The notes below the pieces were generated by a model. The model had not been told where the DNA came from. It saw only the letters and a list, made by a program, of their open reading frames with translations, and ran no database searches. Position numbers and translations under genes: made by a program. Below are positions 13,057 to 22,586 of a stretch of 64,000 bases of DNA, one piece after another. How positions within the stretch are numbered: position 1 is the first letter of the stretch; every line of letters starts with the position of its first letter. This DNA comes from Sphingomonadales bacterium (lineage in GTDB: Bacteria; Pseudomonadota; Alphaproteobacteria; Sphingomonadales; Sphingomonadaceae): assembly GCA_025356275.1 (NCBI GenBank), contig JANXUK010000132.1:33733-97732 (forward strand), given 5' to 3'.

Positions 13057-14472
13057 TCACATGTGAATCGCGCGCCCGTATGCCGAGAGTACCGATTCAT
13101 GCATCATCTCGGACAGCGTTGGATGCGCGAACACCGTTTGCATCAACTCGGCCTCGGTGGTTTCCAGCGTGCGGCCCACGACATAGCCCTGGATCAGCTC
13201 GGTCACCTCGGCGCCGATCATATGCGCGCCCAGCAATTCCCCGGTGGCAGCATCGAACACCGTCTTGATAAAGCCCTCCGCCTCGCCCAGCGCGATGGCC
13301 TTGCCATTGCCGATAAACGGGAAGTTGCCGACCTTGAGCGTGTAACCCGCCTCCTTGGCCTTGGCCTCGGTCATGCCGACGCTGGCGATCTGGGGGTGGC
13401 AATAGGTGCAGCCGGGGATGTTGGACCGGTCGAGGGCATGCGGGTGGACATCTTTGTTGCCCAGTTCCTGCGCGATAGCTTCTGATGCGGTGACGCCCTC
13501 ATGGCTGGCCTTATGCGCCAACCACGGCCCGTCGATGCAATCGCCGATCGCCCAGATGCCGGGGATATTGGTACGGCCATAAGGGTCGGCCGCGATATGG
13601 CCGCGCTTGTCGGGCGCGATGCCCAGCGTCTCCAGCCCGATGCTCTCGACATTTGGCACGATGCCGATGGCGACGATGGCATGGGTGAACTCTGTGTCGG
13701 TGGTCTGGCCGTCCTTGGCCTTGAGCGTGGCCCTGACGCCATCTGCGCCCGGCGTGATCTCGACACTGGTTGAGGTATGAATCTTAATTCCTTGCTTTTT
13801 CAGCGCCTTTTCCAGAAACGCAGAAACTTCGGCATCCTCGACCGGGACGATGCGGTCCAGCATCTCGACCACGGTAACATCGGCACCCATGTCGTTGTAG
13901 AAGCTGGCAAACTCGATCCCGATCGCGCCCGAGCCGATGACCAACAGCTTGCCCGGCATCTCGCTCGGGGTCATTGCGTGGCGATAGGTCCACACGCGCT
14001 TGCCGTCAGACTGCACGTTCGGCAATTCGCGGGCGCGGGCGCCGGTGGCGATGATGATGTGCTTGGCCGAGAGTTCCGTAACCTTGCCATCCGCCGCCGT
14101 GACGCTGAGCTTGCCGGGCGCGGTCAACGCGCCGTTGCCCATATGCACCGCGATCTTGTTCTTTTTCATCAGATGCGTGACGCCCTGATTGAGCTGTTTT
14201 GCCACCCCGCGCGACCGTTTGACCACCGCGCCCAGGTCGGCGCGCACATTGTCCGCCGCCAGCCCGTAGGCCGCCGCATTGCGCATCTGGTGCAGCACCT
14301 CGGCTGAGCGGAGCAGCGCCTTGGTCGGGATGCAGCCCCAGTTGAGGCAGATGCCGCCCAGATTCTCGCGCTCGACGATTCCGACCTTCAGGCCCAGCTG
14401 CGCCGCTCGGATCGCCGCGACATAGCCGCCGGGGCCGGAACCGAGTACGATGACGTCATATTGGTCGGCCAC
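13057..14472 (-). CDS. lpdA: Dihydrolipoyl dehydrogenase
   Basis: DVIVLGSGPGGYVAAIRAAQLG...GGICLNWGCIPTKALL...IGSGAIGIEFASFY...AIGDCIDGPWLAHKASHEG. Confidence 0.97.
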   Translation of the reverse strand: MADQYDVIVLGSGPGGYVAAIRAAQLGLKVGIVERENLGGICLNWGCIPTKALLRSAEVLHQMRNAAAYGLAADNVRADLGAVVKRSRGVAKQLNQGVTHLMKKNKIAVHMGNGALTAPGKLSVTAADGKVTELSAKHIIIATGARARELPNVQSDGKRVWTYRHAMTPSEMPGKLLVIGSGAIGIEFASFYNDMGADVTVVEMLDRIVPVEDAEVSAFLEKALKKQGIKIHTSTSVEITPGADGVRATLKAKDGQTTDTEFTHAIVAIGIVPNVESIGLETLGIAPDKRGHIAADPYGRTNIPGIWAIGDCIDGPWLAHKASHEGVTASEAIAQELGNKDVHPHALDRSNIPGCTYCHPQIASVGMTEAKAKEAGYTLKVGNFPFIGNGKAIALGEAEGFIKTVFDAATGELLGAHMIGAEVTELIQGYVVGRTLETTEAELMQTVFAHPTLSEMMHESVLSAYGRAIHM

Positions 14473-14856
14473 TTAATTCTCCTCGCCCAGCGCGCGCGGG
14501 CGCCCGGTATCATCAATGGCGACAAAGGTGAACACGGCGGCGGTCACCTTCACTGCCTCATCCTCGAAACGGTCGCGGCGCCATGCCTCGATCGCGATGG
14601 TCATCGAAGTGCGGCCGGTCTTGGTCAGCCTGCCATAGACCGATACCTCATCGCCGATTTCGACCGGGCGCAGGAATTGCATCCCGTCCATCGCCACCGT
14701 CGCCACCCGCCCCCGCGCACGCTGTGCGGCAACGAGGCCAGCGCCCATGTCCATCAAGCTCATCAACCAGCCGCCGAAGATATCGCCATTGGCATTGGCG
14801 TCGGCGGGCATAGCGGTGACGCGGATGACGGGTTCGGAGGCGGGGCGCAGGCTCAT
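14473..14856 (-). CDS. Acyl-CoA thioesterase (hotdog fold)
   Basis: MPADANANGDIFGGWLMSLMDMGAGLVAAQRARGRVATVAMDGMQFLRPVEIGDEVSVYG. Confidence 0.9.
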   Translation of the reverse strand: MSLRPASEPVIRVTAMPADANANGDIFGGWLMSLMDMGAGLVAAQRARGRVATVAMDGMQFLRPVEIGDEVSVYGRLTKTGRTSMTIAIEAWRRDRFEDEAVKVTAAVFTFVAIDDTGRPRALGEEN

Positions 14857-14867
14857 GCCCACACTGC

Positions 14868-16169
14868 TCAGGCCACCAGCCCCAGCGGCATCTCCACCAG
14901 CTCCCGGAATGCCGCCATCAGCCGGGCACCATCGGCGCCGTCGATCGCGCGGTGGTCGAAACTGCCCGTCACGCACATCGCGGTGGCCACGCCCAGCGCG
15001 CCGTCGCCCATCACCCAGGGCCGCTTTTCACCCGCACCGATGGCCATGATCATGCCCTGAGGCGGGTTGATCACCGCCTCGAACTGCTTGATCCCCATCA
15101 TCCCCATGTTGCTGAGGCTGGCGGTGCCGCCCTGATATTCGCTGGGCAGGAGCTTGCCTTCCTTGGCGCGGCCCGCGAGGCCTGCCATATCCTTGGCGAT
15201 CTGCGCCACACCCTTGGCCGACGCGTCGGTGATGATCGGGGTGATCAGCCCGCCCGGAATGCTGACCGCGACCGAGATATCAGCCCGCGCATATTGCCGC
15301 ATCGTGTCGCCCGCGAACGCCACATTGCACGCCGGCACCTGCATCAACGCAGCGCCCAGCGCCTTGATCAGCATGTCATTGACCGACACCTTGACGCCCC
15401 GGCTGGCCAGCGCCGCGTTCAACTCGCCGCGCAGGGCCAGCAACGCGTCGAGCCGCACGTCGACGGTGAGGTAGATATGCGGCACCGTCTGCTTCGATTC
15501 GGTCAGGCGCCGCGCGATGGTCTTACGCATGCTGGAGAGCTTGACGTCCTCGAACGGGATGCCGAAATCGGGGATCGCGGCGGCGGGGGCCGGCGCGGCG
15601 GGTTTCGCTGGCGTAGGCGCAGCGGCAGCAGGCGCCGGCTTGGCCTCGGCCTGCGGTGCGGGTGTGGCGGCGGCGGTTGCAGGCTCGAACCCCTCGACAT
15701 CGGCGCGCACGATCCGCCCGCCCGGCCCGGAGCCGGTGATGGTCGCCAGGTCGATGCCCCGTTCCGCCGCGATGCGCTTGGCCAGCGGCGATGCGATCAC
15801 TCGGTCGCCCGCGTCAGGTGCAGAGGCAGGCACGGTGGACACCGGCGCGGCCGGAGCAACCTCAGCCTTCGGAGCAGCCGCAACCTTCGGCGCAGCCTCA
15901 ACCTGCGCAGCCGGCGCGGGCGCTTCGTCCTCACCCGCCAGCGTCGCGATCACCGTGCCCACCTTCACATCGTCCGAACCCTCGGCAATGTCGATGGAGG
16001 CGATCACGCCCTCATCCACCGCCTCGAATTCCATGGTCGCCTTGTCGGTCTCGATCTCGGCCATGATATCGCCCGAGGACACCTTATCGCCCACCTTGAC
16101 CAACCATTTGGCAAGCTTGCCCTGCTCCATGGTGGGCGACAGGGCGGGCATCTTGATAGCGATCGGCAT
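14868..16169 (-). CDS. pdhC: Dihydrolipoamide acetyltransferase (E2 of pyruvate dehydrogenase)
   Basis: [49 protein letters not shown], Pro/Ala linkers, E3-binding [27 protein letters not shown], catalytic [15 protein letters not shown]. Confidence 0.96.
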   Translation of the reverse strand: MPIAIKMPALSPTMEQGKLAKWLVKVGDKVSSGDIMAEIETDKATMEFEAVDEGVIASIDIAEGSDDVKVGTVIATLAGEDEAPAPAAQVEAAPKVAAAPKAEVAPAAPVSTVPASAPDAGDRVIASPLAKRIAAERGIDLATITGSGPGGRIVRADVEGFEPATAAATPAPQAEAKPAPAAAAPTPAKPAAPAPAAAIPDFGIPFEDVKLSSMRKTIARRLTESKQTVPHIYLTVDVRLDALLALRGELNAALASRGVKVSVNDMLIKALGAALMQVPACNVAFAGDTMRQYARADISVAVSIPGGLITPIITDASAKGVAQIAKDMAGLAGRAKEGKLLPSEYQGGTASLSNMGMMGIKQFEAVINPPQGMIMAIGAGEKRPWVMGDGALGVATAMCVTGSFDHRAIDGADGARLMAAFRELVEMPLGLVA

Positions 16170-16297
16170 GGGCGGTGTCTTTTCCTGGGTCCGGTTACGG
16201 GATGCTGCCCGATTTGGCGAAAATGCGACGCCGGGGCAAGGCACCTTGCGCGAAATACCTTTGTGGCGCTAGCATCGATCGAGGGGGAGACGCTACG

Positions 16298-16753
16298 ATG
16301 CGGGTCTATCTGGTGATCATGGACGAAACCGAGGAGGCCGGGGTGGCGCTGCGCTTTGCCAGCCGCCGTGCCGCCAAGACGCAGGGCAGCGTGCACCTGC
16401 TGGCATTGGTACCGCGTCAGCCGTTCATCGCGTTCGGCGGCGTACAGGCCACGATCGAGGCGGAGGCCCATACCCGCGCCGAAACAATGATCGCCAGCGC
16501 GGCGGGCAATCTTATGTCCGAGGGCGGCGCGATGCCGCAAATCTCGGTGCGCCAGGGCGAAGGCGTGGCGGTGGTGCGGCAGTACCTGACTGAACATCCC
16601 GAGATTGCCGCGCTGGTGCTGGGTGCGGCGCGCGATGGCGGACCGGGGCCGCTGGTGACGCATTTCGCCGGCGCCGGCGCGGGGCAATTGCCGTGCCCGC
16701 TGTTCGTGGTGCCGGGTTCGCTCAGCGATGATGATCTGGAGCGGCTGAGCTAG
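16298..16753 (+). CDS. Universal stress protein family
   Basis: MRVYLVIMDETEEAGVALRFASRRAAKTQGSVHLLALV...EIAALVLGAARDGGPGPLVTHFAGAGAGQLPCPLFVVPG. Confidence 0.8.
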   Translation: MRVYLVIMDETEEAGVALRFASRRAAKTQGSVHLLALVPRQPFIAFGGVQATIEAEAHTRAETMIASAAGNLMSEGGAMPQISVRQGEGVAVVRQYLTEHPEIAALVLGAARDGGPGPLVTHFAGAGAGQLPCPLFVVPGSLSDDDLERLS

Positions 16754-16792
16754 GGTATATTGCGGTCGCTGCGTATCGCAATACACCCCGGC

Positions 16793-19075
16793 TCATTTCC
16801 GCCCCTGATGCCGCACATTGGCCGGGCGCCCGCGCCTTCCCACCAGATGGCCGCCTTTGCGCCGAGCCTCACCCTCACGCCGGGGGCCGCGCGGCTCGAT
16901 GCCGCTGCCGCCGCCATCCTCAGGCTCGAATTTCAAGGCGCCGGTCAGCGCATTGGCCTCGGCCAGCCGCAGTCGCAATATATCGCCAATGGCAAAGCGC
17001 GTGCCGCTCTGCTCCCCGACCAGTTGCTGCGCCTTTTCCTCATAGCCGAACCGCTCCCCGCCCAGCACCGATACCGGCACCAGCCCGTCACCGCCGAGGC
17101 CAATGATCGTGGCGAACAGGCCGAATCGCTGCACGCCCGTCACGCGGCAGGCGAACACCTCACCCACCCGCGTCGCCAGCCACGCGGCGACATAGCGGTC
17201 CACCGTGTCACGCTCGGCCGCCATGGCGCGGCGCTCTGCGGCCGAGATCGCCTCGCAGATGCGGGTCAGGTCGGCCCGGTCGCGCGGGGCGAGGCCGCTG
17301 GCTGCCGGCAGCTTGCCCTTGGGCGCGGGCTGCTCCAGTCCATAGCCATCGACCAGCGCGCGGTGCACCAACAGATCGGAATACCGCCGGATCGGTGACG
17401 TAAAATGCGCGTAAGACCCCAGAGCCAGCCCGAAATGCCCGGCATTGCGCGGGCCATAATAGGCCTGGGTCTGGCTGCGCAGCACCGCCTCCATCACCAG
17501 CGGCTTCTCGGTCTCATCGCCGACCCCCGCCAGCATCCGGTTGAACAGGCCCGGCGTGATCACCTGCCCCAGTGACAGTTTCATATCGAAAGTCGCAAGG
17601 TAATCCTTGAGCGCGATCAGCTTCTCGCGGCTCGGCGGTTCGTGGATGCGATAGACCACCGGCTGGACCTTGGCCTCCAGCGCCTTGGCGGCGGCGACAT
17701 TGGCGGCGATCATAAAATCCTCGACCACCCGGTGCGCATCAAGGCGTTCGCGCAGCGCAATGCCGGCAATCACCCCATCGGCGCCCAGCATCACCCGCCG
17801 TTCGGGCAGGTCGAGGTTCAGCGGATCGCGGTCGGCCCGTGCCTTAGCCAGCGCGGTCCAGCAGGCCCACAAATTGCCCAGATATGCTTCGGCACGGTCC
17901 TCGTCGATGCGGGCCTGCGCTTCCTCATAGGCGATGACCTCGGCGATGCGGACGATGGCGCGGGTGAAGCGCCATGCCGTCACCCGGCCCCGGCTGTCGA
18001 TCACCATGTGGCAGGCCATCGCGGCGCGCGGCGCCCCGGCCTTCAGCGAGCAGACATCGGCCGACAATACCTCGGGCAGCATCGGCACCACACGGTCGGG
18101 GAAATAGGCCGAATTGCCGCGTTTGCGCGCCTCCTTGTCCACCTCGCCGCCGGGGCGGACATAGAACGACACATCGGCGATAGCGACCAGCGCGCGCCAC
18201 CCGCCTTCGCCGTCAGGCTCGGCCCAGATCGCGTCATCATGGTCGCGCGCATCGCTGGGGTCGATGGCGACGATCGGCAAATGCGTCAGATCCTCGCGCG
18301 TTTCGGCAGTCAGCGGCTGTTTGGCGGACAGCTCGGCCTCGGCCAGCGCATCCTCGCTGAACACCGTCGGGATGCCATGCTTGTGGATCGCGATCAGGCT
18401 GAACGCGCGCGGCGCCAGCGGATCGCCCAGCACCACGGTCACGCGCACTCCCGCACGAAGGCTCCGCCCCGCCGGCTCGGCCAGCACCAGATTGCCGGCC
18501 ACCGCCTGGCCAAGGTCCGAAATCGGCGACGAATGCCGTTCCCGCTTGTCCACCGGGGCGAGCCAGCCCTTGCCCGCGCCATCGATCTCGACCACGCCGA
18601 GCAGCTGATCGGCCATCGCCGGCAGCTTCTTCATCGGATGCGCCAGCCAGCCGGTCGGCGCTTCCTCGGTGCGCGCCAGCACCCGGTCGCCCAGCCGGAG
18701 CGCCCCAATCGGTGCCGCGCGCGCGCCCATTTTGGAACGCCCACCGCCCCGCTCGATTATCCGCAGACGCGGCGGCGAAGCGGCGCTGTCGGGCTCCCAG
18801 CTGTCGGGCACCGCGATCGCTTCGCCATCCTCGATCGCCACCACCCGCAGCACTGTCACGCGCGGCACCCCGCCCATCGCGTGGAACGCGGTGCGCTTGC
18901 CGTCGATCAGGCCCTCATCGGCCATGTCCTTGAGCAGCGCCTTGAGCGCGATCTTCTCCGCCCCATGCAGGGCGAATTCGCGCGCGATCTCACGCTTGCC
19001 GGCGGGGGTGTCCGACGCGGCGATAAAGTCGAGGATCTGCTGGCGCGAGGGCAGGCCTGCTTGCGGTTTGGACAT
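16793..19075 (-). CDS. rnr: Ribonuclease R (RNase II/RNB family)
   Basis: VAIDPSDARDHDDAIWAEPD, VADVSFYVRPGGEVDKEARKRGNSAYFPDRVVPMLPEVLS, HFTSPIRRYSDLLVHRAL. Confidence 0.96.
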   Translation of the reverse strand: MSKPQAGLPSRQQILDFIAASDTPAGKREIAREFALHGAEKIALKALLKDMADEGLIDGKRTAFHAMGGVPRVTVLRVVAIEDGEAIAVPDSWEPDSAASPPRLRIIERGGGRSKMGARAAPIGALRLGDRVLARTEEAPTGWLAHPMKKLPAMADQLLGVVEIDGAGKGWLAPVDKRERHSSPISDLGQAVAGNLVLAEPAGRSLRAGVRVTVVLGDPLAPRAFSLIAIHKHGIPTVFSEDALAEAELSAKQPLTAETREDLTHLPIVAIDPSDARDHDDAIWAEPDGEGGWRALVAIADVSFYVRPGGEVDKEARKRGNSAYFPDRVVPMLPEVLSADVCSLKAGAPRAAMACHMVIDSRGRVTAWRFTRAIVRIAEVIAYEEAQARIDEDRAEAYLGNLWACWTALAKARADRDPLNLDLPERRVMLGADGVIAGIALRERLDAHRVVEDFMIAANVAAAKALEAKVQPVVYRIHEPPSREKLIALKDYLATFDMKLSLGQVITPGLFNRMLAGVGDETEKPLVMEAVLRSQTQAYYGPRNAGHFGLALGSYAHFTSPIRRYSDLLVHRALVDGYGLEQPAPKGKLPAASGLAPRDRADLTRICEAISAAERRAMAAERDTVDRYVAAWLATRVGEVFACRVTGVQRFGLFATIIGLGGDGLVPVSVLGGERFGYEEKAQQLVGEQSGTRFAIGDILRLRLAEANALTGALKFEPEDGGGSGIEPRGPRREGEARRKGGHLVGRRGRPANVRHQGRK

Positions 19076-19122
19076 CAGTAGCGCAGACCTGTGATCATCG
19101 CCCAATCCTCATCGCCCCATCC

Positions 19123-19725
19123 TCATCGCAAGGAAACCTGCGCGTCGCCATAATCATTGGCGCCGACGGTCGATTTGCGGGTGCCGATCAGCACCACGAT
19201 CAGGATCACCAACCACCCCAGCAGCCCGGCAACGCCATTGACCCCCGCGCCGGCCGCCGCGGTGGACGGCATGCCGTTCTGCGTCTGCTGCATCATTGCC
19301 CTGGTCGTCGCCAATTGTGCGGGCATATGGGCCAGCACCGCGCCCTGCAGAGCCACCGGGATCAGCGCCAGCCAACCGGGCAGATTGCTGTCATGCAGCC
19401 GCCGCACTAGTGCCGCCGCGAGCAACAGGACATGCAGCACCGCCACCAACGCGCTGACCAGCACGATCTGCGACAGAACCGCCGACATTTTGGTCGCCAC
19501 CACATTATTCATCGCCGCCTGCACTGCCTTCGGGTCGTGCCCTGCTGCGCGCACCGCATCGAACGCCCCGCTGACAATGCCGGCCATGAGCGGCAGCGCC
19601 ACCACCGCCGAAATCGCCATCCCCAGCAGATAGACGAACAGCACGAACAACCAGAAAGTCTGCCGCGCGTCCCGCCCCTGAAAATTGACCAGATTGCGCA
19701 GGCCGTGATTGATTTCTCGCAGCAT
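19123..19725 (-). CDS. DUF805 family membrane protein
   Basis: NLVNFQGRDARQTFWLFVLFVYLLG...VRRLHDSNLPGWLALI pattern. Confidence 0.8.
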   Translation of the reverse strand: MLREINHGLRNLVNFQGRDARQTFWLFVLFVYLLGMAISAVVALPLMAGIVSGAFDAVRAAGHDPKAVQAAMNNVVATKMSAVLSQIVLVSALVAVLHVLLLAAALVRRLHDSNLPGWLALIPVALQGAVLAHMPAQLATTRAMMQQTQNGMPSTAAAGAGVNGVAGLLGWLVILIVVLIGTRKSTVGANDYGDAQVSLR

Positions 19726-19833
19726 GTAATGCCCTCCCCGGCAGCGTTCAGCAGGCGCGGGCGATGGACATCATCGCGCGCGCGGGCCGGCCAGCCTTCA
19801 GCCGCCTACTATGCCTTGGCGGCGATGGCCAGT

Positions 19834-20250
19834 TCACCGAAGCTTTTCCAGCCGGATAGTGCGGCGGATGGTTTCATCGATCTGGCAGATGGCATATTCG
19901 AGATAGGCGATGGTGCCGTTGCTGCCGTTGGGCGCGTAACGCTGGCAGACCTGATCACGGTGCCTGATCCAGGCTCGCTCGTGCAGCCGCAAATCGGCCC
20001 GGGCGGCAGGCGATAGCCGTGCCATCGCGGCGCCATAGGCCTGGTTGAGCCGCGCATCCTGCCGCGCCAGCTCGTCGGCATTGCATTGCTGCATGGCGGG
20101 ATCGACACCCCGCGCCGCATCGCCGGTGTTCAGGCAGCGATCATAGGCCTTGGTGTACCGCGCCGCCAAAGGATCGGGCCGCACCGCATGCGCGTGTTCC
20201 GCCGCGCCGAACGCCAGCGCGATCACGGCGAGCCCCAGCGCCCGGCGCAT
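19834..20250 (-). CDS. LprI-like (DUF1311) lysozyme-inhibitor family protein
   Basis: YDRCLNTGDAARGVDPAMQQCNADELARQDARLNQAYGAAMARL...AWIRHRDQVC; ATGA overlap with proS. Confidence 0.75.
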   Translation of the reverse strand: MRRALGLAVIALAFGAAEHAHAVRPDPLAARYTKAYDRCLNTGDAARGVDPAMQQCNADELARQDARLNQAYGAAMARLSPAARADLRLHERAWIRHRDQVCQRYAPNGSNGTIAYLEYAICQIDETIRRTIRLEKLR

Positions 20251-21800
20251 CAGTAGGACCGCGCCAGATAGATGCGTTCCACCGCCGGGGCGCCGGTAAA
20301 GATGCAGGCGCCGCTCACCGCCGCCCCATCGAGCGGCGTGTTGCGGATGGTGAGTTTGAGGGCCTTGAGCTTCTCCACCACCGCATCGAGCGCCGCGCCT
20401 TCTGGGCGCGACCATGCGACCGAGGCCCAGCCCTTCACCGCATCCTCGCTGCCGGTGAAATAGGCCGCCACCGCCGCCCAATCGTCCATCGGCACAATCG
20501 CGGCATCGCGGCGCGCCATGGCCTCGGCATGCAGCGCGCGCTGGATATTTTCGATCTCGGCGCTTGCGACGCCTAGAAATTCATCGCGCGATTGCGCTGC
20601 GAATGCCACCTTGCCGTCATCCCGCCACAGCCGGTCCCGCCGTAGCACGCTGACCTGCCCGCCCGCCGCATCGCGCCCGCCGATCTCCAGCACCAGTGGC
20701 ACGCCCTTTTTAACCCAGGCCCAACGCTTTTGCGTCGCCTTGCCGGGCCGTTTGTCGAGCAGCACCCGCACTGGCTCGCCCAAAGCGTGCTGCGCCGCCA
20801 GCGCCCGGCGCAAGTCCTCGCAATAGGCCAGCAGCGCCGCGTCGCCGTCATCCTCGCGCAGCATCGGCAGGATCACCACCTGCTGCGGTGCGATGGCGGG
20901 GGGCACGCGCAACCCGTCATCATCGCCGTGGACCATGATGACCCCGCCGATCAGCCGGGTGGACACGCCCCAGCTGGTGGTATGCGCGAATTCCTGCACG
21001 CCCTCGCGGCTCTGGTACTGGATGCCGGACGCCTCTGCGAAACCGGTGCCGAGGTAATGCGAGGTGCCGGCCTGAAGCGCCTTGCCGTCCTGCATCATCG
21101 CCTCGATACTATAGGTCGCCTGCGCGCCGGGAAACCGTTCATTCTCGGGCTTTTCGCCGGCGATCACCGGCATGGCCAGCACCTCCTCGGCAAAGCCGCG
21201 ATACATTTCCAGCGCGCGCAAAGTCTCCGCCATGGCGTCGTCACGGTCGGCATGCGCGGTATGCCCCTCCTGCCACAGGAATTCGCTGGTGCGGAGGAAC
21301 ATCCGCGTCCGCATCTCCCACCGCACGACATTAGCCCATTGGTTGGTCAGCATCGGCAGATCGCGCCAGCTCTGCACCCAGCGCGCCATCGCCGCGCCGA
21401 TCACGGTTTCGGAGGTGGGGCGCACGATCAGCGGCTCCTCCAGCTTGGCCTCGGGATCAGGCACCAGCCCGCCCTTGCCATCCGCGATCAGCCGGTGATG
21501 GGTGACGACCGCCATTTCCTTTGCAAATCCATCGACATGCGCAGCCTCCTTCGCAAAATAGCTGAGAGGAATGAACAGCGGAAAATAGCAATTCTCGACC
21601 CCGGCGGCCTTGATGCGCGCATCCATCAGCGTCTGGATCCGCTCCCAGATGCCATAGCCCCACGGGCGGATGACCATGCAGCCACGCACCCCCGATTCCT
21701 CGGCCATCTGCGCTTCAGAGATCACCTCCTGATACCAGGCGGCGAAATCCCCGGCGCGGGTGGTGGACAGGGCATGACGGATCGTGGGTTTCTGGGACAT
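20250..21800 (-). CDS. proS: Prolyl-tRNA synthetase, archaeal/eukaryal-type
   Basis: GVRGCMVIRPWGYGIWERIQ, VENCYFPLFIP, LIVRPTSETVI, WANVVRWEMRTRMFLRTSEFLWQEGHTAH, QAGTSHYLGTGFAEASGIQYQ. Confidence 0.95.
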   Translation of the reverse strand: MSQKPTIRHALSTTRAGDFAAWYQEVISEAQMAEESGVRGCMVIRPWGYGIWERIQTLMDARIKAAGVENCYFPLFIPLSYFAKEAAHVDGFAKEMAVVTHHRLIADGKGGLVPDPEAKLEEPLIVRPTSETVIGAAMARWVQSWRDLPMLTNQWANVVRWEMRTRMFLRTSEFLWQEGHTAHADRDDAMAETLRALEMYRGFAEEVLAMPVIAGEKPENERFPGAQATYSIEAMMQDGKALQAGTSHYLGTGFAEASGIQYQSREGVQEFAHTTSWGVSTRLIGGVIMVHGDDDGLRVPPAIAPQQVVILPMLREDDGDAALLAYCEDLRRALAAQHALGEPVRVLLDKRPGKATQKRWAWVKKGVPLVLEIGGRDAAGGQVSVLRRDRLWRDDGKVAFAAQSRDEFLGVASAEIENIQRALHAEAMARRDAAIVPMDDWAAVAAYFTGSEDAVKGWASVAWSRPEGAALDAVVEKLKALKLTIRNTPLDGAAVSGACIFTGAPAVERIYLARSY

Positions 21801-21810
21801 GTCGGAGCGC

Positions 21811-21922
21811 TTAGAGCGATTTCGAGGGAAATGGAACATTTCCCGGCTCGAAAATCGCGGTAACACAACAGCCGCTTCATGCGGGCAGGATCAAACCCGC
21901 CCGCTGTTCAAAATCGCTTTAA
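21811..21922. repeat. Palindromic intergenic element between proS and phaR
   Basis: TTAGAGCGATTT...AAATCGCTTTAA ends; hairpin GCGATTT-CGAG-GGAAATG-gaa-CATTTCC-cgg-CTCG-AAAATCGC and inner CGGGC/GCCCG stem. Confidence 0.75.
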
Positions 21923-22488
21923 TGCCCCAGCGTATCGAGTTTCTTCTGCATCTCAGCCATTTGCGCGCGGAGGCTGGCCAGATCATCTTCTGCGGTCGCG
22001 GCGGGCTTGGGCGCCGGGTCGGCCCCTGCGCCACCCTCACCGTTGGGGACGAAGGCGGCGGCGGCAGCCTTGAAGATCGCCATGTTCTGCTGCGCCAGCT
22101 TGGCCAGCGGATTGCCCTCGATCGATTCCTCGAATGCCTTGCGCAGTTTCAGCTGATTGTCGCGGAAATGGTCCATCGACGCCTCAAGGTAATGCGGGAT
22201 CAGCGATTGCATCGAATTACCATACATTCCAATCAGTTGGCGCAGGAAGTTCACCGGCAGCATCTGCTCGCCGCTGGCCTCCTCCTCCATGATGATCTGG
22301 GTGAGGATCTGATGGGTAATGTCGGCGCCCGATTTGGCATCGATCACACGGAATTCCACGCCCTCACGCGTCATCTTAGCCAGATGGTCGAGCGTGATAT
22401 AGCTCGACGACTGGGTGTTATACAGCCGCCGGTTGGCGTATTTCTTGATGACGACGGTGGCGGCGTCGGCGCCGGTTTTCTGCGACAT
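21919..22488 (-). CDS. phaR: Polyhydroxyalkanoate synthesis repressor PhaR
   Basis: VVIKKYANRRLYNTQSSSYITLDHLAKMTREGVEFRVIDAKSGADITHQILTQIIMEEE. Confidence 0.95.
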   Translation of the reverse strand: MSQKTGADAATVVIKKYANRRLYNTQSSSYITLDHLAKMTREGVEFRVIDAKSGADITHQILTQIIMEEEASGEQMLPVNFLRQLIGMYGNSMQSLIPHYLEASMDHFRDNQLKLRKAFEESIEGNPLAKLAQQNMAIFKAAAAAFVPNGEGGAGADPAPKPAATAEDDLASLRAQMAEMQKKLDTLGH

Positions 22489-22586
22489 TTTCGTTCCCAC
22501 CTTGCATGCTCGCCCTAGAATACCACCAAGCACGAGCGCAGCGCAACAAAATGCTGCTGGAGCGAAAAAAGCGCGGCTGTGCCGCT

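Noticed and set aside
16754-16792. Small inverted repeat TATTGCG...CGCAATA between the USP gene and rnr
   Set aside because: Short stem consistent with an ordinary bidirectional terminator between convergent genes; not unusual.
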